64,000 bases of DNA from Vibrio spartinae. Its GTDB lineage: Bacteria; Pseudomonadota; Gammaproteobacteria; Enterobacterales; Vibrionaceae. The stretch covers positions 3,897,001-3,961,000 of the forward strand of contig NZ_AP024907.1 in assembly GCF_024347135.1 (NCBI RefSeq). Direction: 5' to 3'. The notes under the pieces are model-generated. The model was not told where the DNA came from. It saw only the letters and a list, made by a program, of their open reading frames with translations, and searched no databases. Both the position numbers and the translations under genes were made by a program. Shown piece after piece: positions 9,638 through 17,713 of the stretch (position 1 is the first letter of the stretch; each line of letters opens with the position of its first letter).

Positions 9638-10662
9638 TGAAAATTCTATTTACAGCGGAACATGATAATAACTTGGATAAATTAAAAGAACTCGGTGATG
9701 TGATTATATCAGGATGGGCATTAGGGGATCCCAAACTTACCGAAGATGAATTAATTGAATTAGCGAAAGACTGTGACATCATCATTACATCGTATGATGA
9801 TATTACCGAAAAAGTCATTGTTGCATGTGAACAGTTAAAATTAATTGCTTGTACACGGGCAACCCCTGTGAATGTTGACTGTAAAGCAGCGACAAAACGA
9901 AATATTCCTGTCATTTATACACCGGGGCGAAATTCTGATGCCACCGCTGAATTGACAATTGCCCATATGCTCTGTGTCGCGAGAAATATACCGCAAGCCT
10001 ATATGGCGTTAAAAAACGGTGAATATACTGACGCGAATCGCGCAGATTTATCAGGAGACGGTGTACAAAAAGACGCAATATGGGATGTCACATCAGACAG
10101 TCCTTATGAAGTATTTAAGGGTTTTGAGCTCCATGGCAAAACACTGGGTATTATTGGCTATGGTTCTATTGGCCGAAGAGTGGGTCGAATCGCCCGGGGT
10201 TTCGGCATGGCGCTGGCGATTTATGATCCCTTTTTATCCGCCGTGGATGTCAATGAACCTGGCGTCAAAATTGTGAGTCTCGATGAACTACTCTGTCACT
10301 CAGATTTCGTCACCTTGCATTTAAAAGTATCGGAATCAACCATTGGTTTCTTAAATCAAGAACGAATTGGCATGATGAAGGAAAGTGCATTTTTAATTAA
10401 TACATCAAGAGCGGCTGTTTTGGATGAAGAAGCAGTGATTGAAGCATTGCGTGAAAATAGAATTAAAGGTGCGGGTTTTGATGTCTATGCACATGAACCC
10501 ATTCATGCCGACCATCCTTATATTAAAGAACTAAATAATGTCACGATCACACCACATATTGCCGGCGCAACGGTAGAAGTGCTAACCAACCATACCAACA
10601 TGATTATTGATGACATTAATCGCTTTTTGAAAAATGAGCCGATGTTACATCAATATAATTAA
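9637..10662 (+). CDS. D-2-hydroxyacid dehydrogenase (phosphoglycerate dehydrogenase-like)
   Basis: 341 aa. The Rossmann fold has GIIGYGSIGRRVGRIA. The catalytic region shows LINTSRAAVLDEEAV (Arg), GFDVYAHEP (Glu) and TPHIAGAT (His), the Arg-Glu-His set of NAD-dependent D-2-hydroxyacid dehydrogenases. Translationally coupled to the kinase. It likely oxidises or reduces a 2-hydroxy/2-keto acid made in the same pathway. Family assignment is firm; substrate is unknown. Confidence 0.9.
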   Translation: MKILFTAEHDNNLDKLKELGDVIISGWALGDPKLTEDELIELAKDCDIIITSYDDITEKVIVACEQLKLIACTRATPVNVDCKAATKRNIPVIYTPGRNSDATAELTIAHMLCVARNIPQAYMALKNGEYTDANRADLSGDGVQKDAIWDVTSDSPYEVFKGFELHGKTLGIIGYGSIGRRVGRIARGFGMALAIYDPFLSAVDVNEPGVKIVSLDELLCHSDFVTLHLKVSESTIGFLNQERIGMMKESAFLINTSRAAVLDEEAVIEALRENRIKGAGFDVYAHEPIHADHPYIKELNNVTITPHIAGATVEVLTNHTNMIIDDINRFLKNEPMLHQYN

Positions 10663-10709
10663 TTACCCGTAATTAAAAATTAAATAAACATATATTAAGG
10701 ACATTGATT

Positions 10710-11357
10710 ATGTTAATGAAATACGAACGCGAAGAAATTATTGAAACATGTAAAAAGCTAGTCACCCATGGTCTTACGATTGGTACCGGCGGTAATATTT
10801 CGGTATTTGACCGACAACAGGGACTTATGGCAATTAGTGCATCTGGTGTCGATTATTTTTCCGCAAAACCAGAAGATATTGTTATTTTTGATATGGATGG
10901 AAAAATTGTAGATTCCCAAAGAAAACCCAGCTCAGAATGGAGCATGCATAAAGTTTTCTATGATCGCCGTGATGACATTAATGCGGTTGTTCACGCTCAT
11001 TCTACATACGCCACCGTCCTCGCCACACTCCGCCAAGGTCTGCCGGCATCCAACTACTTAGTCGCATTTTCAGGGCTGGACGTTCGTTGTGCAGACTACG
11101 AAACATTCGGGACGCCAGAGCTTGCCGAAGCAGCATACCAAGCCATGATTGACAGAAAAGCGGTTTTACTGGCCAACCATGGCTTGTTGGCGGGTTCAGG
11201 AACGCTAGATGCGGCATTCAATATTGCTGAGGAAATAGAACACTGCTGCAAAATTCACTGTATTGCTTCTGCAATGGGTCAACCTGTTGTACTTCCTGAA
11301 GATGAAATGGTTTTGATGCAAGAAAAATTCAAGACCTACGGACAACCACAAAAATAA
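10710..11357 (+). CDS. Class II aldolase (fuculose/ribulose-phosphate type)
   Basis: 215 aa from ATG 10710, preceded by AAGG nine bases upstream (a TTG at 10704 is in frame but poorly placed). Family motifs: GTGGNISV near residue 27, SSEWSMHK (catalytic Glu region), VVHAHSTYATVLA (two zinc His) and LLANHGLLA (third zinc His). The family cleaves sugar phosphates to DHAP or lactaldehyde/glycolaldehyde-type products, or epimerises pentulose 5-phosphates. Third gene of the operon, consistent with kinase then aldolase. Exact substrate not determinable. Confidence 0.9.
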   Translation: MLMKYEREEIIETCKKLVTHGLTIGTGGNISVFDRQQGLMAISASGVDYFSAKPEDIVIFDMDGKIVDSQRKPSSEWSMHKVFYDRRDDINAVVHAHSTYATVLATLRQGLPASNYLVAFSGLDVRCADYETFGTPELAEAAYQAMIDRKAVLLANHGLLAGSGTLDAAFNIAEEIEHCCKIHCIASAMGQPVVLPEDEMVLMQEKFKTYGQPQK

Positions 11358-11364
11358 TAAAAAC

Positions 11365-11393
11365 AGGCTCTGATTGTTAATCATACAGAGCCT
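11365..11393 (+). promoter_or_regulatory. Intra-operon hairpin between aldolase and permease
   Basis: AGGCTCTG (11365-11372) pairs with CAGAGCCT (11386-11393) across a 13-base loop and has no T tract. It may act as an mRNA processing or partial attenuation element that sets permease levels. Confidence 0.4.
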
Positions 11394-11420
11394 CTGTCCC
11401 CTACAAAAAAGGAAATAATA

Positions 11421-11990
11421 ATGGAATACATACAAATATTTATCGGCTTCTTTGGCAAAGCCGGAGAAACATTTATGAGTATGGCCGGTGGCATTATTCC
11501 GATGCTAATCGCGCTCCTTATCGTTGTGAATACTTGTTTCCGCTTCATTGGTCAAAAACGAATGGATAAAGTCGCAACATTATTAGGTAAAAATAGGATT
11601 TTGGCATATGGCATCCTGCCCCCGATTGCATGGCTGTTAATGTCTTTCCCTGGCGCATTAACAATCGGCAAGTTGTTACCTGAAAAAAACAAACTCGGAT
11701 ACCAAGGTGCACTTGTGACGACCGCCCACCCTCTCACATCACTTTTCCCACATGTTTTGCCATCTGAATTATTTATTTGGCTCGGTGTTTCTGCGGGTAT
11801 CACTCAGCTTGATTTACCGGTTCAAGATTTAGCGATTCGCTTTATCGCTGCAGCAATATGTATCGGCATTGTACGAGGCTTTATGACAGACGCGATTCAT
11901 GCTGTGCTGAAGCGTCGAGCGCAATCATCGACACCAGATGAAAGCGAGTCACTGGATTCAACGTTATCGCCTGAAGAAACCAAATCATAA
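11421..11990 (+). CDS. Glucitol-PTS EIIC-like membrane subunit (SrlA homologue)
   Basis: 189 aa, the same length as E. coli SrlA (187 aa) and clearly alignable with it: KAGETFMSMAGGIIPMLIAL, FRFIGQKRMD, LLPEKNKLGYQGA, HPLTSLFPHVLPSELFIWLG. It is a polytopic inner-membrane protein, one half of the glucitol-family permease. A Lys/Ser-rich hydrophilic tail ends it. It is followed 12 bp later by the SrlE-like half. No EIIA (SrlB) gene is nearby. Confidence 0.85.
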   Translation: MEYIQIFIGFFGKAGETFMSMAGGIIPMLIALLIVVNTCFRFIGQKRMDKVATLLGKNRILAYGILPPIAWLLMSFPGALTIGKLLPEKNKLGYQGALVTTAHPLTSLFPHVLPSELFIWLGVSAGITQLDLPVQDLAIRFIAAAICIGIVRGFMTDAIHAVLKRRAQSSTPDESESLDSTLSPEETKS

Positions 11991-12002
11991 GGATTCCATA
12001 TC

Positions 12003-12545
12003 ATGAATTTGAATATATTTTTAAACGTTGTGGAAAAGTTGGGTGGCAATATCGGGACTGTCGTTGGCCATGTATTTGCCGCTGCACAAGATGCCTTTGA
12101 ATTGGTGATAAAAACGGTACTGCCGTTTATGGCGTTTGTGGCGATTTTGATTACGTTTGTCAAAGAAACGGGGTTAGGCGATCTGATAGCCCACGTATTG
12201 ACACCGCTCGGAGACAGTTTAATTGGCCTTATCATTCTTTCGGCGATTTGCGGATTTCCGTTAATTGCCCCGATCCTGAGCCCGGGCGCCGCCGTTGCGC
12301 AAGTTGTCGGGGTCACCGTCGGCGGACTCATTGGTACTGGTATTATACCGCCGATGTACGCTTTACCCGCGCTATTTGCGATTAATGTCCAAGCGGCAGC
12401 GGACTCTATTCCTCTGATGCTATCGATGCAAGATGCTAAACCTGAGACCATTAAAACAGGTGTTCCGGCATTATTAATATCGAGGCAAATTACAGGGCCG
12501 ATCGCGGTACTGATTGGTTACCTGTTTGCCCTTGGTTTATATTGA
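12003..12545 (+). CDS. Glucitol-PTS EIIBC-like subunit lacking the EIIB domain
   Basis: 180 aa, matching only the C-terminal membrane half of E. coli SrlE (about 319 aa). Shared motifs include FMAFVAILITFVKETGLGD, CGFPLIAPILSPGAAVAQ, PPMYALPALFAINVQAAAD and GVPALLISR. The N-terminal EIIB domain with its phosphocysteine is absent. An ATG with AAGGATT upstream starts the gene directly at the membrane domain, so this is not a frameshifted longer gene: the preceding gene ends 12 bp before. Together with the SrlA-like protein it probably makes a phosphorylation-independent permease. Confidence 0.85.
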   Translation: MNLNIFLNVVEKLGGNIGTVVGHVFAAAQDAFELVIKTVLPFMAFVAILITFVKETGLGDLIAHVLTPLGDSLIGLIILSAICGFPLIAPILSPGAAVAQVVGVTVGGLIGTGIIPPMYALPALFAINVQAAADSIPLMLSMQDAKPETIKTGVPALLISRQITGPIAVLIGYLFALGLY

Positions 12546-12635
12546 AACTCAAAAATATGTCGTTTGACTCTCATCAGATCGTTTGGAATTTGATCGTTTA
12601 AAAATAGTATTGTTGCTTCATTAGCGTCATAGAAA

Positions 12636-12672
12636 CGGCTACTCTAAAATAGGGTAGCCGATTTTATTTTTT
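12636..12672 (+). terminator. Terminator of the carbohydrate operon
   Basis: CGGCTACTCT (12636-12645) pairs with AGGGTAGCCG (12651-12660) and is followed by ATTTTATTTTTT. It ends about 40 bp before the left end of the transposon, so the insertion did not cut the operon. Confidence 0.85.
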
Positions 12673-12709
12673 CATCCGCGTCACGACCCACTCAATCTAT
12701 TGTCTCTAC

Positions 12710-12714
12710 ACAAT
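12710..12714. repeat. Left target-site duplication ACAAT
   Basis: ACAAT immediately before the transposon's terminal TGT. The same five bases follow the right end at 54770-54774. Five-bp duplications are typical of Tn7. Confidence 0.9.
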
Positions 12715-12778
12715 TGTGCAGCGACAATAAAGTTTGTATTTAATTGTATTTTTAAGACAAGTAGATTCTGTACTTAAC
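12715..12778. repeat. Transposon left end with TnsB-type sites
   Basis: The terminal TGT and an outermost 22-bp site at 12723-12744 (core AATAAAGTTTGTATTTAA) are identical to the outermost right-end site. A weaker copy lies at 12760-12778 (core TCTGTACTTAA; 13 of 19 positions match). Further copies inward are not obvious to the eye. Confidence 0.85.
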
Positions 12779-12805
12779 CTAAAGCCCGAACCTATTGCTT
12801 CCCCT

Positions 12806-12864
12806 AAATTTACACGAAACGTGAATTTACATGAATCATGTAAATATTCTTTCCGTGTAAATTT
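12806..12864. repeat. Nested inverted repeats inside the left end
   Basis: Outer arms AAATTTACACG (12806-12816) and CGTGTAAATTT (12854-12864) enclose inner arms ATTTACATG (12825-12833) and CATGTAAAT (12837-12845). The parts sharing TTTACA look like reiterated operator half-sites. They lie 84 bp before the first ORF of the element. Function unknown. Confidence 0.6.
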
Positions 12865-12947
12865 GACCACTATCCCTCATTTATCCATGAAATCCATCTA
12901 TCTTTCTAGAAAATCACACTTCCCTGTGGATCCATAAGAGGTCTCTG

Positions 12948-13232
12948 ATGAACGAAAATCTCGACGAGTTGCTCCCTACACTAAAAGAATTCAACCTAGA
13001 AAATGTATCCTTTAAGGTGGTCGACCCATCACTATTACCAGAAAAAACGCTAAAGTCTTTCAATATCTTTATGTCAGGTTCAACTGTCCCACACAGGACT
13101 TACGTATACAGTTATGATTATGCAAGATTTTGTATGCTCGTTCGTAGGGGTGATATACTTATATTGTGTCAATTATTTATTTACTATCAATTAGTTATAT
13201 ATATAACAGTAATCCGACATAAATCGATATAG
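12948..13232 (+). CDS. Hypothetical protein at transposon left end, possibly truncated
   Basis: 94 aa with a good ribosome site (AAGAGG, about 7 bases before ATG). Residues up to about 70 look protein-like (LDELLPTLKEFNLENVSF, YVYSYDYARFCMLVRRGDI). The last 24 residues are hydrophobic and AT-coded, which suggests the original C-terminus was lost by deletion or frameshift. I recognise no family. Confidence 0.4.
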   Translation: MNENLDELLPTLKEFNLENVSFKVVDPSLLPEKTLKSFNIFMSGSTVPHRTYVYSYDYARFCMLVRRGDILILCQLFIYYQLVIYITVIRHKSI

Positions 13233-13470
13233 CTAAGTGAATCGTAACGGTTGAGCCTGACTCAACCTATAAATCTAGTGTTCAGCAATAACCTTCAGAA
13301 TTAAAATTAGGTTTCATTTGGCAAAAGACCTAACCCAGACCAAATGCCATATGACTATAATGTGTGCCATATCATAAACATATCGCTTGAATATAGAGTA
13401 AGCTACCACTGATGCATATATATACAAATTGGAATCTATTCACCTAACGTCATCAGGGAAGGAGCCTTTA

Positions 13471-14541
13471 ATGGCCGAAACATTTAGCAATCTAAATTTC
13501 AAACGAATCATTCTCCATAACGTATACCCACCAAATGATGAAGGACTGGTAACACCATTTTGCAGTACTGTTTTAACGCAACTAGATCATAACGCTTCAC
13601 AGAAGCTCGAAGAACGTCTTACATCAGTTTTAGGGTCTAGTTCACATAGCTTACAGATGAACATAGCCCAAGACGGTAAAGCAAGTTGCTTTCACTTTTC
13701 CAGTCAACTACTGGACGCATCAGACAGTGACTTCATAAAAGATTCGTGTGAACTTGCAAATTTGCATACTTCCGCCCATACAAATAAATCTTGGCCCGGT
13801 GGCACACTGGTAATCATCGACGGAACATCTGGTGCAGCTAACCGGAGATGCTTATTCATAATAAAAGCCGAGCAGCAAGCCGGATTTATTGAAAGCCAAG
13901 AAGAAAACACTATCAAACTGTCTTACATAGAAAATCTGATCCTTACTCCCCAAGCGAGGCTTTACAAAGTGGGGGTTTTTGTCGAACAAGATGACAAATC
14001 CTTAGCTGATGAGATTCGCGATAAAGACGAATTTGAGGCCTATGTTTTCGATAGCAACATTAAGGCAAAAGATGATCGTAACGCGGCTAAATACTTCTAT
14101 TCCGGTTTTCTAGGCCTTCAAGTGCCTGAAAATGCAGAACAAAGAACTCGTGACTTTTTCGAATATTCTAGAGAGTACATAAATGGTTCTCGGCTACCTG
14201 ATGAGAAAAAAATAGATGTTCAACAAGCTCTACACACCTACCTAAAAACTGATCAAAGTAATACAATCCAGGCCTCCGAATTCGCAGAAAAATACCTGCC
14301 GGAGGAGTACCGGGATGACTATAATGATTATGTCGTTAAAAAAGGTTTTCCTGCTACTGCAGTAGTAAAAGACACCTCTCTGATAAAGAGGAAGTTAGCC
14401 ACTCGTAAGATGAACTTTTCTAGTGATGTAAAGCTAACTGCACCAGCAGAGAAGTTCTCAGAGTTAGTGAAGATTATTGAAGCAACTGATGACCATACAA
14501 CAATCCAGGTCAAAGGTAAGCTTTCAGAACAAGACAAATGA
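13471..14541 (+). CDS. Nucleoid-associated protein NA37/NdpA-like
   Basis: 356 aa from ATG 13471, preceded by AAGGAG. The pattern fits the 37-kDa nucleoid-associated (YejK/NdpA, NA37) family: CELANLHTSAHTNKSWPGG then LVIIDG near the middle of the N-terminal half, FIIKAEQQAGF, LYKVGVFVEQDD, KYFYSGFLGLQVPENAEQRT, and a C-terminal helical part. Family members bind nucleic acid or nucleoid. Its stop overlaps the start of the RelA/SpoT gene (ATGA), so the two work as a unit. The left-end position in a Tn7-like element is typical of defence or stability cargo. That role is inferred. Confidence 0.75.
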   Translation: MAETFSNLNFKRIILHNVYPPNDEGLVTPFCSTVLTQLDHNASQKLEERLTSVLGSSSHSLQMNIAQDGKASCFHFSSQLLDASDSDFIKDSCELANLHTSAHTNKSWPGGTLVIIDGTSGAANRRCLFIIKAEQQAGFIESQEENTIKLSYIENLILTPQARLYKVGVFVEQDDKSLADEIRDKDEFEAYVFDSNIKAKDDRNAAKYFYSGFLGLQVPENAEQRTRDFFEYSREYINGSRLPDEKKIDVQQALHTYLKTDQSNTIQASEFAEKYLPEEYRDDYNDYVVKKGFPATAVVKDTSLIKRKLATRKMNFSSDVKLTAPAEKFSELVKIIEATDDHTTIQVKGKLSEQDK

Positions 14542-15557
14542 CCCAGGAAGAATTTGCTGCACGTTATGAACAAGAAAAGCCTATGTATGAAGCATGGGCT
14601 GATTTTGTGTTGTCTGAGATTAAGTCCGGCTTACTTAATTTGCTAGGTAACAGTAAACCTAAGTACGATGAATACGTAAAAATGACTCCATCCAGCAGAG
14701 TCAAAACAACAGAGTCTCTTCTTACAAAGGCTTTTATTCGAAAAAAAGATAAATACCAAGATCCTTACTCACAAATAACGGATAAAGCTGGGATTCGTTT
14801 TGTCGTTCTCTTAACACAACAATTGGATCAACTTTGTTCTATCATCGAAAACCACAAATCTTGGACATATTCCAAAGACAAAGAATTTGATGAGTGGCGA
14901 ACATCAGATCCTCGAATGTTCGATTATCAATCTGTACACTACATCGTTCGCGCCCAAATGACCTTCGTCCATAAAGGCGTAACAATCGATGAAGATACAC
15001 CTTGTGAAGTTCAGTTTAGAACATTGCTACAACATGCCTACGCAGAATTAGCACATGACACCATATACAAAGGAGATGTGGATGCATCTCCAACAGTCAA
15101 ACGCTGCTTTGCTAAAAGCATGGCCTTAATGGAAACCACAGATGAACTATTGTGCGGAGCAAAAGCCGAATTAGAAAAATGTGCAGGCATTATTACACAA
15201 TGGCGAGAAGTGGCACTAAGTCAAGCCAGCAAGCTTTTACCAGCTTCGCATTGGATTGATGATACCAAAAACATTGAATTTTACCTGTCAGAGTTCCAAC
15301 CATTGCTCAGTACGTTAAGTATTGATGACTTGCTTGAATTTTTAGGTGACCATGAATATTCATTTTTGGCATCACGAATTGAATCCCACCAAAATAATAA
15401 AGCTTTTGTTGAATTTAAACTTCCTGTGATTCTTGTCTGTTATTTTTTAGCCAAAAAGAAAAAATCAGTTATAAAAAAATATTGGCCAACAGACTTTCAT
15501 GTTTTACAAATTATTTTTAACGATCTCGGTTTAGCACCTAACTGGGCTACACACTAA
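14538..15557 (+). CDS. RelA/SpoT-domain nucleotide pyrophosphokinase-like protein
   Basis: 339 aa. The RelA/SpoT synthetase fold is visible: SQITDKAGIRFVVLLTQQLD (about residues 81-100), FDYQSVHYIVRA, and CEVQFRTLLQHAYAELAHDT (vEiQiRT...H motif) near residues 156-175, then YKG. There is no HD hydrolase, TGS or ACT domain, so it is a small alarmone-synthetase-type protein with a C-terminal helical extension. Such enzymes pyrophosphorylate GTP/ATP or, in toxSAS/CapRel toxins, tRNA ends. Coupled by ATGA to the NA37-like gene. Whether it is a toxin, defence effector or alarmone enzyme is open. Confidence 0.8.
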   Translation: MTQEEFAARYEQEKPMYEAWADFVLSEIKSGLLNLLGNSKPKYDEYVKMTPSSRVKTTESLLTKAFIRKKDKYQDPYSQITDKAGIRFVVLLTQQLDQLCSIIENHKSWTYSKDKEFDEWRTSDPRMFDYQSVHYIVRAQMTFVHKGVTIDEDTPCEVQFRTLLQHAYAELAHDTIYKGDVDASPTVKRCFAKSMALMETTDELLCGAKAELEKCAGIITQWREVALSQASKLLPASHWIDDTKNIEFYLSEFQPLLSTLSIDDLLEFLGDHEYSFLASRIESHQNNKAFVEFKLPVILVCYFLAKKKKSVIKKYWPTDFHVLQIIFNDLGLAPNWATH

Positions 15558-15620
15558 AATCCAGAGATTACGCACCATTTCCTAGAACAACCAATTTAGA
15601 GTTATCGATTATATTTAGCG

Positions 15621-17090
15621 CTAAACAGGCAAGATATTTTCTTTTATCAGTTGAGAAGCACCTAACCCTGAAGCCTTTGTGACATATTGCATATTGGCTC
15701 CAGCTAGAATTGCAGATACCGCCATTATATCTCGGATTGAGTGCAAAGTTTTCCCTTCGGCTTGAACAGTATCAAATACTTTAAAAGCTTCTCTGAACAT
15801 CTTGTTGAGCACCTTAGGATCAATCGGCTTTAGACCAGACTTAGAGACTAACAAAGGACTATTTGAATTAAATTTGCCATTAAGCCTACTCTCGATATAC
15901 CTTTTCATTTTCTTTTCAACATTCCTTGGTAACAGAGCCGTTCTATAGGAGCAACCAACCCTCTCTCTTTTCAATCGAATAACTAATAAACCTGATATAG
16001 GCTCACGACTAATGTCATCAAATATTGGAAAAGTCTCTCCTATAGATGTTAATTCACTATGTGTACTAAACGTCGATTTCATGAGCGTGAACAGCCACTC
16101 GACAGTATCAGCCTCATAGCTAGATGGTTCAAAAAAATGGCCAATATGGGATAGTAAATCAGAATAAATCGATATTTGACGATCACTAATATGGACGGGC
16201 AAACTCGAATTTTGAAATATTGACACAAGAATACTTCTTACATCAACTTCATCGACCGGCCTGAAAGCAGTACCATCTTCAATATCTGTACAATACTCTC
16301 TATAAGGACATGAAAGGCAGTCGTGACGTGCTTTATAAAAATAAAAACCATCTCTTACACAAGCTTCAACGCTGGCATATAGAAACGTTTTTAATACCTC
16401 TTTTTCATTATCAGGGAAACTATTCAGGTATTGATAAAACAAACTGATCGTATTGGAGAAAGCCCCCTCATAACCATTAAAATCAAAAAAACCAAAGCTA
16501 CGAGTACTTTTAAAATACTCAACCAATACACATGGAGCAACTACACTAGATCTGTTTTCGTATAAGTTTTTTGTTGAAATCGCACTCTCTGGATAAGAGA
16601 GGAAATCTCCGTCTAATACTTTCATAAATGTATCGGACAGACTTAATCCTAATTTATCTGACGTATCAAAAATGCTTAACAACTTGTGTCCGTGGACTAG
16701 ACACCGATGATTAAACATCCAATCTTTCCTTAGCCACGAATGCCCATAGTAATAGATCTGTTCAGAGATGCAATCCGGACAATAACGCATTGATTTATCA
16801 TTTTTCTCATCAGGAAATACAACCTCATTACTCCCAAGAGATTGTGAAGTAATGAGTTGACTGTTCGGAGCACTTTTGGCTCTTTTACTAGCTTCTTCAA
16901 AGAGCAAACTGTGACTTTCGCCAACTAATTCATATAACTTATCGGATGCTTTTTTAGGATTAACAAAATTTCCATTTTTCAGGAGGATATACTTGTGAAA
17001 AAACGGTGCAGTTAAAATACTATTAAAACGAGCAAGCCTATATATGTAACTGTACAGAGACTCACTTGCCTTCAGATGTGGAACAAACAT
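15621..17090 (-). CDS. TniQ protein fused to a degenerate tyrosine-recombinase-like domain
   Basis: 489 aa. Residues 1-140 are TniQ: VPHLKASESLYSYIYRLA and the zinc finger C104, C107, C130, H133 (RYCPDC..., CLVHGHKLL). A second Cys cluster is C258, C261, C267. Residues about 280-489 resemble a tyrosine recombinase: a helical core-binding-like part, KRERVGCSYRTALLPRN for the Lys hairpin, and LHSIRD (H450, R453) for the HxxR box, followed by AILAGANMQYVTKASGLG. The first catalytic Arg appears replaced (TFSTHSEL where TGLRxSEL is expected). The usual LGH is LGA (A478), and no catalytic Tyr remains before the C-terminus. Likely an alternative target selector for the transposase; not the tnsD next to tnsC. 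Confidence 0.8.
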   Translation of the reverse strand: MFVPHLKASESLYSYIYRLARFNSILTAPFFHKYILLKNGNFVNPKKASDKLYELVGESHSLLFEEASKRAKSAPNSQLITSQSLGSNEVVFPDEKNDKSMRYCPDCISEQIYYYGHSWLRKDWMFNHRCLVHGHKLLSIFDTSDKLGLSLSDTFMKVLDGDFLSYPESAISTKNLYENRSSVVAPCVLVEYFKSTRSFGFFDFNGYEGAFSNTISLFYQYLNSFPDNEKEVLKTFLYASVEACVRDGFYFYKARHDCLSCPYREYCTDIEDGTAFRPVDEVDVRSILVSIFQNSSLPVHISDRQISIYSDLLSHIGHFFEPSSYEADTVEWLFTLMKSTFSTHSELTSIGETFPIFDDISREPISGLLVIRLKRERVGCSYRTALLPRNVEKKMKRYIESRLNGKFNSNSPLLVSKSGLKPIDPKVLNKMFREAFKVFDTVQAEGKTLHSIRDIMAVSAILAGANMQYVTKASGLGASQLIKENILPV

Positions 17091-17202
17091 ATCTATAACC
17101 TAAATTAGTAAACGCGTTGATCTTGCCCTAGTTGAAGGTGAACAGAAAGTCTGGGATTACTCAATGAATGTAATTAAAGAGTACTTGTAAGGGAAATCAG
17201 AT

Positions 17203-17490
17203 ATGCCCGTCGACTTTCTAACAACTGACCAAAAGCAAAGTTACGGGCAATTCAGCGGAGACCCAAATGATGTTCAGCTTGCACGTTACTTTCACTTAGA
17301 TGAAACCGACCTGGAGTTTATAGCTCTGCGTCGCGGTGATCACAATCGGTTTGGTGTCGCCCTGCAATTAGGCTGTGTTCGCTTCCTGGGTACTGTCTTA
17401 ACTGATTTAAGTCAGGTTCCAGTGAATGCCCCAAACCTTTCTAGTTACATTTTCTTTTCAACTGTTGGTAAACTGGTTTTGCTATACTAA
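17203..17490 (+). pseudogene. Tn3-family transposase N-terminal remnant
   Basis: 95-codon [34 protein letters not shown] and [20 protein letters not shown] are the N-terminus of Tn3-family TnpA (normally near 1000 aa). Similarity stops after about residue 78 and the frame ends at 17490. Just upstream (17110-17192) an in-frame stretch DLALVEGEQKVWDYSMNVIK ending EYL-stop may be the tail of another lost gene. Decayed mobile DNA at the junction between the left-end genes and the metal cargo. Confidence 0.8.
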
Positions 17491-17545
17491 AACTTACTTG
17501 GGAGCAAATATAACTGATAGTCATAATATCTAAAGGGGGATTATT

Positions 17546-17713
17546 TTGACTCTAGATAAAAACAGAAGAGATAGCGAAGATATAGATGTTGAAGGTGCTA
17601 TCAAGCGTATGCGATCTCATTCAAGAAATACCAGATCATCATTTGGTAAACATCTTAAAGTTAAAGCGCCCAAGTCTGCATATGGACGCTTTGCTGGGCC
17701 AACCAAAACATAA
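17546..17713 (+). CDS. Small basic hypothetical protein (TTG start)
   Basis: 55 codons beginning with TTG, 7 bases after AAAGGGGGA. The product is hydrophilic and basic (DVEGAIKRMRSHSRNTRSSF, then KVKAPKSAYGRFAGPTKT). There is no ATG alternative upstream. The strong ribosome site and even composition suggest a real small gene, perhaps left from the Tn3-like element. Family unknown. Confidence 0.45.
   Translation: MTLDKNRRDSEDIDVEGAIKRMRSHSRNTRSSFGKHLKVKAPKSAYGRFAGPTKT

Noticed and set aside
12734..12937. 67-codon plus-strand ORF at the transposon left end
   Set aside because: It overlaps the TnsB sites and nested inverted repeats, has no ribosome site and an improbable composition.
15621..17090. 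CRISPR-associated transposon (second TniQ as a Cascade partner)
   Set aside because: No cas genes and no repeat-spacer array found anywhere in the element; the C-terminal half is recombinase-like.
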